DNA of 42,655 nucleotides, from assembly GCA_020073205.1 (NCBI GenBank), contig JAIQFR010000034.1:1-42655 (forward strand). Reading direction: 5' to 3'. Made by a program: the position numbers and the translations under genes. Under the pieces are notes generated by a model. The model saw only the letters and a program-made list of their open reading frames with translations, ran no database searches and was not told the origin of the DNA. This document shows, piece by piece, positions 8,935 through 16,871 of the stretch. This stretch comes from Terriglobia bacterium (GTDB taxonomy: Bacteria; Acidobacteriota; Polarisedimenticolia; Polarisedimenticolales; JAIQFR01). Position 1 is the stretch's first letter. Each line of letters opens with the position of its first letter.

Positions 8935-9425
8935 GGCTCAGGACGGGTGGGACCCGCGCGGAGATCCCGGTCGCGCCGGCCGGCGGGCTGTCGCTGATCC
9001 TGATCCTGCTGGTGGCCGTCTCCTCCACGCTGTCCGCGCCGCGAGGGCTCCTCGTGAAGCTCCCGGGCCGCTCGGAGGGGGTCGCGCTCCCGGCGCCGGG
9101 CGACGCCGCGTTTCTCTCGATGCTCCCGGACGCGTCGCTCGTCCTGGACGGAGAGCCGGTGGCCATCGAGCGGCTCCTGTCGCGGCTCGAGCCGAAGCTC
9201 GGCCGGAACGGGTCGAGGCCGGTCGTCTTCCACGTGAGCGACGACGCACCGTACGCCGCGATGGTCGCGGTGGTGGATCTCCTCGCCGCCGGGGAAGGCT
9301 CATCGGGTTTCAGGGTGCGGCGGCTTCTGGTGCCGACCCACGCGGAGGTCATGGCGTGGTCCCGGTCGCTGGGGCGGGATCCGTTCGCCCACGAGGGGAT
9401 CGGCGCGAGCGGGGGCCGGCGATGA
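8931..9425 (+). CDS. ExbD/TolR-family protein 2, membrane Asp missing
   Basis: Second ExbD-like protein, 164 residues. One membrane helix lies at about 18-35, followed by a KLPG motif matching the LP landmark of ExbD, and a periplasmic domain (about 40-145) with an ExbD-like PVVFHVSDDAPYAAMVAVVD pattern. The position of the essential Asp, three residues after the helix-start proline, is Gly19. Tandem ExbD genes are common outside the Proteobacteria, but usually at least one keeps the Asp. It starts in the preceding stop (ATGA 8931-8934) and ends in the next start (ATGA 9422-9425). The assignment rests on topology, length, motif spacing and neighbours. Confidence 0.78.
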   Translation: MRLRTGGTRAEIPVAPAGGLSLILILLVAVSSTLSAPRGLLVKLPGRSEGVALPAPGDAAFLSMLPDASLVLDGEPVAIERLLSRLEPKLGRNGSRPVVFHVSDDAPYAAMVAVVDLLAAGEGSSGFRVRRLLVPTHAEVMAWSRSLGRDPFAHEGIGASGGRR

Positions 9426-10183
9426 CCCCGGAATCCGGGGGCTTGCGGCTCGAGGACCACCTGAGGGCGAGCGGCGAACTCCACGTGTCGCTGCTGCACC
9501 GCGGCGAGGGCCGCCTGCTCGCTGCGGCGTTCGCAGGAGCTCTCGTGCTCCACGTCGCGGGGGCGCTTCTCCCGCTCCCCCGGCCGGTGGGGACGTCGCG
9601 GGGGCGCGCGGGCTCTTCCGCCGCGCGGCGGCCGACGCTTGCGCACGCGATCATTCCCGCGGCCCCGTCGCGAGCCGAGCGCCCCGCTCTTTCGACCGGG
9701 GCCGCTCCGGTGCGGAGCGCACCCGCCGCGGCCGCGGCCTCGAGCCTCCCCGCGGCCCCGGCCGCGAGACCGCTTCCCGACCTCCTCGAGCCGTTGGTCG
9801 AGCCCGAGCCCGAGATGGCGCCGGACGACCTGCCGCGGGACGCCGAGATTCTCCTGGGCGAGCCGGAGCCGCCGCCCGCGGGTCCGTCGCCCGAGCACGC
9901 CGGGCGCGCGGCCGATCCGGAGCTGTTGCCGGAGAGCCGGGTGCAGCCGGTCTATCCCGCGCGGGCGCGGCAGCTCGGCGTCCGCGGCGACGTGGTGCTG
10001 GACGTGAGCGTGCTCCCCGACGGAACCGTCGGGGAGGTGAACGTGCTGCGGTGCACGCCGCCCGACCTCGGCTTTTGCCCGTCGGCGGTGCGGGCGGTCA
10101 AGCGCTGGCGCTATCGGCCGGGCTTCCAGGACGGGCGGCCTGCGCAGGTCTCGATCACCGTCAAGGTGGAGTTCGTCCCGTGA
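9422..10183 (+). CDS. TonB-like energy-transducing protein
   Basis: Periplasm-spanning protein of 253 residues. A cytoplasmic start (1-30) is followed by one membrane helix (about 31-51), a Pro/Ala/Glu-rich linker (about 55-160) and a C-terminal TonB domain (about 165-253) with QPVYPARARQLGVRG, a DGTVGEV turn and AVKRWRYRPG. The helix keeps the histidine matching E. coli TonB His20 (His44), whereas the serine four residues earlier (TonB Ser16) is Ala40. ATG 9422 is preferred to upstream in-frame starts because those lie wholly inside the ExbD gene. It couples to the TPR gene through GTGA. No TonB-dependent receptor gene is in view, so the receptor partner is unknown. Confidence 0.88.
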   Translation: MTPESGGLRLEDHLRASGELHVSLLHRGEGRLLAAAFAGALVLHVAGALLPLPRPVGTSRGRAGSSAARRPTLAHAIIPAAPSRAERPALSTGAAPVRSAPAAAAASSLPAAPAARPLPDLLEPLVEPEPEMAPDDLPRDAEILLGEPEPPPAGPSPEHAGRAADPELLPESRVQPVYPARARQLGVRGDVVLDVSVLPDGTVGEVNVLRCTPPDLGFCPSAVRAVKRWRYRPGFQDGRPAQVSITVKVEFVP

Positions 10184-11307
10184 CCGGCCGGCGCTCGATC
10201 CCCGCGGTCGCGCTCGCCGCGCTCTTCCTCGGCGGGGCCGGCGCGGCCCACGCGGACTTCGACCAGGCGATGGGCTACTTCAAAGCAGGCAAGTTCCTCG
10301 AGGCCGCGGCGGAGTTCCAGGGCATGGTGGACGCGGCGCCGACGTACGACTACGGCCAGTACATGCTCGGGCAGTGCCAGCTCCGGGTGGGGCGCGCTGC
10401 CGACGCGGAGCGCAGCTTCCGCAAGGCCATCGAGATGCGTGGAGACAAGGCCGAGTACGTTCACGGCCTGGCGGTGGCGTTCAAGGACCAGCGCCGGTAC
10501 GTGATGGCCCTCGGCGTGCTCTCGAACGAGGAGCGGCTCGTCCGCGACCGCCGGACCGCCTACGCGTTCCTCGCCCTGCGCGGTTACCTCTTCGCCGCGC
10601 TCCGGCGCTGGGGTGAGGCGACCGGCGACCTCGAGAGGGCGCTCGCGCTCAAGCGGGACCCGATCCTCCTGGACCTCCTCGGCAAGGCCTACTTTTCGAT
10701 GGGCCGCTACGACCGCGCGGCGGCGGCGTTCTCCTCGGCGTCCGACGCCACGCCGGCCGATGCGCGTCCCTGCCGGATGCTCTCGGAGTCGCTGCTCAGG
10801 ATCGCCGCCGCCAGTCAGGATCCGACCCGGAAGCGGGAGATCTACACGCAGGCGATGGCCGCCGCGCAGCGGCTGATGCGGATCCAGCCCGGGGATCCCG
10901 AGGCCGTGGGCCTCCTGGGGCGCGCCGCCCTCGGCGCGGGCCGCTTCTCGGCGGCAGAATCGGCGTTCAACTCGGTGCTCTCGGTCCATCCCGGGGCGTG
11001 TCACGTCTTGATCGACCTGTCCCGGGCCCTTCTCGGTCTCGATCGGGCCGGTGACGCGGAGGCCGCGCTCGACGGTGCGTCCCGGTGCGCGTCCTCGATG
11101 GCGGAGGTGCCCGAGGGGCTCGGTCGCGTCTACTTCCGGCAGATGCGTTTCGACAAGGCGCTGGACGCGTTCCTCCGCGCCAACTCGCTCCAGCCCTCCG
11201 CCGCCGCCCGCGCGGGGATCGAGGCGGTGCGCGCCGAGATCGAGGCCCGCCGCGACGGGCCCGCTCGGAAGGATCGCGCCTCCCGCCCGGTCGGTCCAAG
11301 TCGCTGA
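10180..11307 (+). CDS. Secreted TPR-repeat protein of the exb/ton operon
   Basis: Predicted periplasmic protein of 375 residues. It has a signal peptide (about 1-24, cut after AHA) and then about eight tetratricopeptide-like helix pairs with the usual alanine, glycine and aromatic spacing. No enzymatic motif is visible. The GTG start overlaps the TonB stop (GTGA, 10180-10183). Tol/Pal-type systems often include a periplasmic TPR protein (YbgF/CpoB), so this may play an analogous coordinating role, but it has no YbgF-like coiled coil at its start. The C-terminal 25 residues are Arg/Pro-rich and probably disordered. Confidence 0.85.
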   Translation: MTGRRSIPAVALAALFLGGAGAAHADFDQAMGYFKAGKFLEAAAEFQGMVDAAPTYDYGQYMLGQCQLRVGRAADAERSFRKAIEMRGDKAEYVHGLAVAFKDQRRYVMALGVLSNEERLVRDRRTAYAFLALRGYLFAALRRWGEATGDLERALALKRDPILLDLLGKAYFSMGRYDRAAAAFSSASDATPADARPCRMLSESLLRIAAASQDPTRKREIYTQAMAAAQRLMRIQPGDPEAVGLLGRAALGAGRFSAAESAFNSVLSVHPGACHVLIDLSRALLGLDRAGDAEAALDGASRCASSMAEVPEGLGRVYFRQMRFDKALDAFLRANSLQPSAAARAGIEAVRAEIEARRDGPARKDRASRPVGPSR

Positions 11308-11334
11308 CGCGCCAAGGCCTTGAGATCCCGCAAA

Positions 11335-11364
11335 TTGACACATTTTCGGCCGCTGTGTTAGAGT
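11335..11364 (+). promoter_or_regulatory. Sigma70-like promoter of the nuo operon
   Basis: TTGACA (11335-11340), an 18-base spacer and TAGAGT (11359-11364). The -35 is perfect and the -10 matches 4 of 6 positions. It lies in the only sizeable gap (11308-11469) before nuoA and leaves a leader of about 100 bases. Confidence 0.55.
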
Positions 11365-11469
11365 CGAGGATCCGGCGCCGCGAGATCCTCGAGACGAACC
11401 AGGACGGCCATCCGTGAGCCGGGGAGCGCCGGAACGCACCGCCGAGTCCCGCAAGTCGAGGGGAGTCCC

Positions 11470-11838
11470 GTGAGCGACAGTCTGGTGCCGGTTTTCCTCG
11501 CCCTGGGTGCGGCGGTCGCCGTCGCTGCGGTTCTCCTCCTCCTGACCCACCTGCTCGGACGCCCGCGGAAGTCCCAGGTGGACCGGACGCCTTACGAGTG
11601 CGGGGTCCGGCCCTTCACCCCTGCGCAGTCCCACCGCTACTCGGTGAAGTTTTACCTGGTGGCGATGCTCTTCATCCTGTTCGACATCGAGGCGGCGTTC
11701 CTCTACCCGTGGGCGGTGACGTTCCGCGGATTCGCGGACGACAAGCCGTTCGTGCTGGGCGAGATGGCGGTGTTCCTCGGGATCCTCGTGGCCGGCTTCG
11801 TCTACGTCTGGCGCCGCGGCGCCCTCGAGTGGGATTGA
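11470..11838 (+). CDS. nuoA: NADH-quinone oxidoreductase subunit A
   Basis: Small membrane subunit of respiratory complex I, located near the quinone tunnel entrance. The protein has 122 residues and three helices (about 8-28, 60-80, 92-110). The conserved loop with YECGVRPF at about 42-49 and the acidic FDIEAAFLYPW stretch are intact. The GTG start has GAGGGGAG just upstream. It begins the operon and is followed after 2 bases by nuoC, so no nuoB lies between them. Confidence 0.95.
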   Translation: MSDSLVPVFLALGAAVAVAAVLLLLTHLLGRPRKSQVDRTPYECGVRPFTPAQSHRYSVKFYLVAMLFILFDIEAAFLYPWAVTFRGFADDKPFVLGEMAVFLGILVAGFVYVWRRGALEWD

Positions 11839-11840
11839 GG

Positions 11841-12299
11841 ATGGCCGACGGCGAGACGGCCCTCGGGCGAATACGGGAGTGGTTTCCCGACGCGGTCGCA
11901 GGGGCCGGGGAGTGCCGCGGACAGCACTGGGCGGCGGTCCGGAAGGACAGGCTCAGGGAGGTCTGCCGCCGTCTACGAGACGACACCGGCGGCGCGTTCG
12001 ACCTCCTCCTGGACGTGACCGCCGTGCACTGGCCGGACGACGCCGAGCCGGTCGAGCTGGTCTACCACCTCTACAGCACGTCCCGGAACGACCGGCTGCG
12101 GCTCAAGGTCCGTCTCCGCGACGGGGAGACCGCTCCCACGCTCGCGGACCTCTGGGCCTCGGCCAACTGGAACGAGCGGGAGGCGTTCGACATGTTCGGG
12201 ATCGTCTTCGACGGGCACCCGGACCTGAGGCGCATCCTGATGCCCGACGATTACACGGACTTCCCGCTCCGCAAGGAGTTCCCGCTCTACCGCGGCTGA
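11841..12299 (+). CDS. nuoC: NADH-quinone oxidoreductase subunit C
   Basis: Peripheral-arm subunit of complex I (30-kDa family), 152 residues. The family signature lies near the C-terminus: NWNEREAFDMFGI, then HPDLRRILMPDDY and FPLRKEFPL. It is a separate chain, not fused to NuoD as in E. coli. It has no iron-sulfur ligands, as expected. In most operons nuoB sits before this gene; here it does not. Confidence 0.95.
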   Translation: MADGETALGRIREWFPDAVAGAGECRGQHWAAVRKDRLREVCRRLRDDTGGAFDLLLDVTAVHWPDDAEPVELVYHLYSTSRNDRLRLKVRLRDGETAPTLADLWASANWNEREAFDMFGIVFDGHPDLRRILMPDDYTDFPLRKEFPLYRG

Positions 12300-12321
12300 G
12301 CGCGGGGCGGCCGGACGGACG

Positions 12322-13518
12322 ATGCCAGCGACCTACGAGCGATCGGACGAGCGGCCCGACATCGTCACGCTCAACATGGGGCCGTCGCATCCGGCGACGC
12401 ACGGGGTGCTCCGGATCGTGCTCGAGCTCGACGGCGAGACGGTGGTCCGCGCCGTGCCGCACATCGGCTACCTCCACCGCGGCATGGAGAAGATCGCGGA
12501 GAACCGGACCTACCTCCAGTTCATCCCGTACACGGATCGGATGGACTATCTGAGCCCGTTGTCCGCCAACGTCGGATTCGCGCTGGCGGTGGAGGAGCTC
12601 CTCGGGATCCGGGTCCCGCCGCGGTGCGAGGCGATCCGCGTCCTGTGCTGCGAGCTGGCGCGGATCGGCTCCCACCTGGTCTGGATGGGGACGCACGCCC
12701 TCGACCTCGGCGCGGGGACCGTATTCTTCCACACGTTCCGTGACCGGGAGTGGCACTACGACCTGGTCGAGGACCTGACCGGCGCCAGGCTCACCACCTC
12801 GTTCACGCGCGTCGGCGGCATCGCGCGCGACGCGGATCGCGGCTGGCTCACGAAGCTCCGCGAGTTCGTGGACGCGATGCCCGGCCGGATCGACGAGTAC
12901 GAGTCGCTCCTCACACGGAACGCCATCTGGCTCGGACGGACGCGCGGCGTCGGGGTGCTCCGGGCCGCCGACGCGATCGCCTACGGGGTGACCGGGCCGA
13001 GCCTCCGCGCATGCGGCGTCGAGTACGACGTTCGAAAGGCCCGCCCCTACTCGGGATACGAGCGGTACGACTTCGAGGTCCCGGTGGGGGCCGAAGGGGA
13101 CATCTACGACCGGTACCTCGTCCGCATCGAGGAGATGCGCCAGTCGGTCCGGATCCTCGACCAGGGGCTCAGGACCCTCCCCGACGGACCGGTCAACGTC
13201 GACGACCCGAAGATCTTCCCTCCGCCGAAGCAGCGGATCCTCACCAGCATGGAGGAGCTGATCCACGATTTCATGCTGGTCACCGAGGGGTTCCTGTGCC
13301 CGCCGGGCGAGGTGTACCACTCCACCGAGGTACCGAAGGGGGAGCTGGGCTTCTACGTGATCTCCACCGGCGGCAAGGCTCCGTACCGGCTCAGGATCCG
13401 GTCCCCGAGCTTCAACAACCTGGCGACGCTGCCGCTTCTCTGCGAGGGAGGCCTCGTCGCGGACGTGATCGCGAACATCGGGAGCCTCGATCCCGTGCTC
13501 GGCGAGGTGGATCGATGA
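12322..13518 (+). CDS. nuoD: NADH-quinone oxidoreductase subunit D
   Basis: Core 49-kDa subunit that helps form the quinone-reduction site. The protein has 398 residues. The N-terminal GPSHPATHGVLR (about 18-29) holds the conserved histidines near the quinone head group, and YLHRGMEK and YTDRMDYLSP follow with the tyrosine of the quinone pocket. The C-terminal SFNNLATLP and IGSLDPVLGEVDR ending are typical. The hydrogenase-like cysteines are absent, as in all complex I NuoD proteins. The stop overlaps nuoE (ATGA). Confidence 0.96.
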   Translation: MPATYERSDERPDIVTLNMGPSHPATHGVLRIVLELDGETVVRAVPHIGYLHRGMEKIAENRTYLQFIPYTDRMDYLSPLSANVGFALAVEELLGIRVPPRCEAIRVLCCELARIGSHLVWMGTHALDLGAGTVFFHTFRDREWHYDLVEDLTGARLTTSFTRVGGIARDADRGWLTKLREFVDAMPGRIDEYESLLTRNAIWLGRTRGVGVLRAADAIAYGVTGPSLRACGVEYDVRKARPYSGYERYDFEVPVGAEGDIYDRYLVRIEEMRQSVRILDQGLRTLPDGPVNVDDPKIFPPPKQRILTSMEELIHDFMLVTEGFLCPPGEVYHSTEVPKGELGFYVISTGGKAPYRLRIRSPSFNNLATLPLLCEGGLVADVIANIGSLDPVLGEVDR

Positions 13519-14006
13519 GCGGCGGCCCGGCCGGAGCGGTCGCGCCCGATCCCGGATTCGCGGCGAAGGTCGACAAGGTCGTCGCGCGCTACCCCGAGCC
13601 GAAGGCGGCGCTCCTCCCCGTGCTCTGGCTCGTCCAGAGGACGAAGGGGTGGGTCGACCTGGATTCCGAGGCTTGGGTGGCCGCACGCCTCGGCCTCGCT
13701 CCCGCGCACGTCCACGGCGTCGTGACCTTCTACACCCTGTTCAAGCGGCGTCCGATGGGCCGGTACCACCTCCAGGTGTGCACCACCTTGTCGTGCATGC
13801 TCCGGGGCTCGGACGACCTGGTCGCGCACCTCGAGCGGAAGCTCGGGATAGAGCCGGGAGAGACGACGCCCGACGGCCGCTTTTCCCTGGTCAAGGTCGA
13901 GTGCCTCGGCTCCTGCGGCACCGCTCCGATGCTCCAGCTCAACGACGACTACCAAGAGAACCTCACGATCGAGAGCCTGGACCGGCTGCTCGACGGCCTT
14001 CCCTGA
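13515..14006 (+). CDS. nuoE: NADH-quinone oxidoreductase subunit E
   Basis: 24-kDa thioredoxin-like subunit, 163 residues, carrying the off-path [2Fe-2S] cluster N1a. All four ligands are visible: the CTTLSC pair and the CLGSC pair about 35 residues later. The VVTFYTLFKRRPMGRYH stretch before the first cysteine is typical. The start overlaps the nuoD stop; upstream in-frame starts would run inside nuoD and were not used. Confidence 0.95.
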   Translation: MSGGPAGAVAPDPGFAAKVDKVVARYPEPKAALLPVLWLVQRTKGWVDLDSEAWVAARLGLAPAHVHGVVTFYTLFKRRPMGRYHLQVCTTLSCMLRGSDDLVAHLERKLGIEPGETTPDGRFSLVKVECLGSCGTAPMLQLNDDYQENLTIESLDRLLDGLP

Positions 14007-14016
14007 CGGAGAGCGG

Positions 14017-15282
14017 ATGGAACGGATCCTGACCCGCAACGTGGACAAGGAGGGCTCCCACACCCTCGCCGTGTACGCGGCGGGGGGAGGGTACGAGCCG
14101 CTCCGCGGCGCGCTGCGAACCGGGTCCCCCGAGAAGGTCGTCGACGAGGTCAAGAGATCGGGGCTGAGGGGACGCGGGGGGGCCGGGTTCCCCACCGGCC
14201 TCAAGTGGTCGTTCATGCCGAAGGACTCCCCGAAGCCGAGGTACCTGATCTGCAACGCGGACGAGTCGGAGCCCGGCACGTTCAAGGACCGCCTGCTGCT
14301 CGAGCGGGACCCGCACCTGGTCCTCGAGGGCTGCCTGGTCTCGGCGTACGCGATGGGCGCCCGGGCGGTGTTCGTGTACGTCCGCGGCGAGTACGTGCAC
14401 GCGACGCGTGCCCTCGAGCGCGCCATCGGGGAGGCTTACGCCGCGGGGTACGCGGGCCGGAACATCCTCGGCAGCGGCTTCGACTGCGACCTGGTCCTCC
14501 ACGTCGGGGCCGGGGCGTACATTTGCGGGGAGGAGACCTCGCTGATGAGCTCCCTCGAGGGGGACCGCGGCTACCCGAGGCTGAAGCCGCCGTTTCCCGC
14601 GCAGGCGGGGCTCTGGGGATGCCCCACCACGATCAACAACGTCGAGACCCTGGCCAACGTCCCGTTCATCCTCGAGCGCGGTGCCGACTGGTTCCTCTCG
14701 ATCGGCAAGCCCCCGAAGAACACCGGCCCGAAGCTGTACGCGCTGAGCGGGCACGTCAAGCGCCCCGGCGTCTACGAGGCCCCCATGGGGCTCCCCCTCC
14801 GGGAGCTGATCCACGACCTCGGGGGCGGCATGCTCCGGGACGACAAGCCGCTCAAGGCCGTGATCCCCGGCGGATCGTCGGTGCCGGTGCTCCGGGCGGA
14901 CGAGTGCGACGTGGACCTCGACTTCGACTCGCTCGCGGCGAAGGGGAGCATGCTCGGATCCGCCGGCGTGATCGTGATGGACAGCTCCACGTGCATGGTG
15001 AAGGCGATCGAGCGCCTGGCCCATTTCTACGCCCACGAATCGTGCGGCCAGTGCACGCCGTGCCGCGAGGGGTGCGGCTGGATGGAGAGGATCCTGTCCC
15101 GCCTCGAGCGCGGGGAAGGGCGACAGGAGGACCTCGACCTCCTTCTCGACGTGGCCTCCAACATCCTCGGGAACACGATCTGCCCCCTCGGCGATGCGGC
15201 GGCCATGCCCGTGGCCTCGTTCGTGACCAAGTTCCGCTCCGAGTTCCAGCACCACGTCGATCACCGCGCGTGCAGGGTATGA
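14017..15282 (+). CDS. nuoF: NADH-quinone oxidoreductase subunit F
   Basis: 51-kDa NADH-oxidising subunit with FMN and cluster N3; 421 residues. The nucleotide-binding motif RGRGGAGFPTG is at 51-61, the FMN loop GAGAYICGEETS at about 166-177, and the [4Fe-4S] ligands in SCGQCTPCREG (about 344-354) plus the cysteine of ICPLGD near 394. This supports electron input from NADH, so the operon encodes a true NADH dehydrogenase and not the truncated F420- or ferredoxin-linked form. Confidence 0.96.
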   Translation: MERILTRNVDKEGSHTLAVYAAGGGYEPLRGALRTGSPEKVVDEVKRSGLRGRGGAGFPTGLKWSFMPKDSPKPRYLICNADESEPGTFKDRLLLERDPHLVLEGCLVSAYAMGARAVFVYVRGEYVHATRALERAIGEAYAAGYAGRNILGSGFDCDLVLHVGAGAYICGEETSLMSSLEGDRGYPRLKPPFPAQAGLWGCPTTINNVETLANVPFILERGADWFLSIGKPPKNTGPKLYALSGHVKRPGVYEAPMGLPLRELIHDLGGGMLRDDKPLKAVIPGGSSVPVLRADECDVDLDFDSLAAKGSMLGSAGVIVMDSSTCMVKAIERLAHFYAHESCGQCTPCREGCGWMERILSRLERGEGRQEDLDLLLDVASNILGNTICPLGDAAAMPVASFVTKFRSEFQHHVDHRACRV

Positions 15283-15283
15283 G

Positions 15284-16870
15284 ATGCCGAAGCTGATCCT
15301 GGACGGCGAGGAGATCGAGATCGTGCCGGGGACGACCGTCCTCGCGGCCGCCCTCTCCCGCGGTCGCGACATCCCGCACTACTGCTGGCACGCGGGGCTC
15401 TCCGTCGCCGGGAACTGTCGGATGTGCCTGGTGGAGGTGGAGAGGTCGCCGAAGCTCGTGATCGCTTGCGCCACCCAGGTCGCCGACGGGATGGTGGTCC
15501 GGACGGAGACCGATCGGGTGAAGAAGGCCCGCGCGGCGATGATGGAGTTCTTCCTCATCAACCATCCCCTGGACTGCCCGATCTGCGACCAGGCGGGGGA
15601 GTGCCGGCTCCAGGAGTACGCGGTCGAGCACGGGGCCGGGAGGAGCCGCTTCGTCGAGGCGAAGCTCACGCTGAACAAGGCCGTGGACATCGGCCCGCAC
15701 GTCCTCCTCGATCAGGAGCGGTGCATCCAGTGCAGCCGGTGCGTCCGTTTCTGCGATGAGATCACCGGCACGTCCGAGCTGGCGTTCTTCCGCCGCGGCG
15801 AGCGGACCGTGATCGGAATCTATCCCGGGCGTCCCCTCGACAACGCCTACTCCGGCAACGTCGTGGACATCTGCCCCGTGGGCGCCCTCACCCTCAAGGA
15901 GTTCCGGTTCGCGACCCGCGTCTGGTACCTCAAGAACACGCCGACCGTCTGCGCGGCCTGCGCCCGGGGGTGCAACGTCCTGGTCGCCGTCGGCCAGCAG
16001 CAGGTGCTGATGACGACGCAGGGGCAGACCGACGACCGGATCAAGCGGATCGTTCCCCGCCCGAACGAGGACGTGAACGGTCACTGGATGTGCGACGAGG
16101 GTCGGCTCTCGTACCGAACGCTATCGTCCGCTCCTCGCCTCGAGACCGCAGAGGCGCCGGCGGGAACCGCCGCGGACTGGGACGACGCGGTCGCGCGGGC
16201 GGCAGCGCTCCTCGGGGACGCGGCGCGGGCGGGGCGGCTCGCGGCGATCCTGTCCCCGCGCCTCACCGCGGAGGACCTGTTCGCCTGGCGCCGGCTCCTC
16301 GAGGCCCTCGGCGGCGGCCGGATCGGCGTCCGCCGGATCGCTCGCGGTGCGGATGACGCCCTGCTGGTGCGCGCCGACAAGGGGGCGAACTCCACGGGCG
16401 CCGCCTGGATCCTGGGAGAGTCCGCCACGGAAGCGGCGGTCCTCGAGGCGGCGGCGCGGGGCGAGGTGGCGGCGCTGCTCGTGGTGGGGGACCCGCTCGA
16501 TTCCGCCGATTCCGCCGCGCCCGATCCAGCGGTGCGGTCCAGGGTGGCGAGCGTGATCTTCGTCGGGCCGTTCGTCTCCGGCGCCGCCGAGGGGGCCGAC
16601 GTCCGCCTCCCGGCCGCGGCCTGGGCCGAGGAGGATGGGACCCTCGTGAACTTCGAGGGGCGCGCCCAGCGGGTCCGCCGCTGCCACCTCCCGCGAGGCG
16701 AGGGGCGCCCCGGCTGGCGCATCGCGTGCGACCTCGCCCAGGCGGCCGGCGGGGACATGCCGCAGTGGACGTCGTCGGACGAGGTCCTCGAGGCGCTGGC
16801 GGCGTCGGTCGAGCGGTTCCGGGGGCTGGACGCCACGACGATCGGTCTCCTGGGCGTTTCCCGAGGGTGA
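15284..16870 (+). CDS. nuoG: NADH-quinone oxidoreductase subunit G, short form
   Basis: Iron-sulfur subunit of the NADH arm; 528 residues, clearly shorter than the ~780-900 of Thermus or E. coli NuoG. The N-terminal [2Fe-2S] domain has ligands in YC, GNCRMC and ACAT (about 34-62). HPLDCPICDQAGEC carries the His-ligated N5 site, and CIQCSRCVRFC with CPVGAL carries N4. CAACARGCN (about 224-232) plus WMCDEG supply the four ligands of the extra N7 cluster. The molybdopterin-like C-terminal domain is cut down, and its residues from about 285 on are Ala-rich. The gene starts 1 base after nuoF and ends 1 base before nuoH, so nuoI is absent from its usual place. Confidence 0.92.
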   Translation: MPKLILDGEEIEIVPGTTVLAAALSRGRDIPHYCWHAGLSVAGNCRMCLVEVERSPKLVIACATQVADGMVVRTETDRVKKARAAMMEFFLINHPLDCPICDQAGECRLQEYAVEHGAGRSRFVEAKLTLNKAVDIGPHVLLDQERCIQCSRCVRFCDEITGTSELAFFRRGERTVIGIYPGRPLDNAYSGNVVDICPVGALTLKEFRFATRVWYLKNTPTVCAACARGCNVLVAVGQQQVLMTTQGQTDDRIKRIVPRPNEDVNGHWMCDEGRLSYRTLSSAPRLETAEAPAGTAADWDDAVARAAALLGDAARAGRLAAILSPRLTAEDLFAWRRLLEALGGGRIGVRRIARGADDALLVRADKGANSTGAAWILGESATEAAVLEAAARGEVAALLVVGDPLDSADSAAPDPAVRSRVASVIFVGPFVSGAAEGADVRLPAAAWAEEDGTLVNFEGRAQRVRRCHLPRGEGRPGWRIACDLAQAAGGDMPQWTSSDEVLEALAASVERFRGLDATTIGLLGVSRG

Positions 16871-16871
16871 C

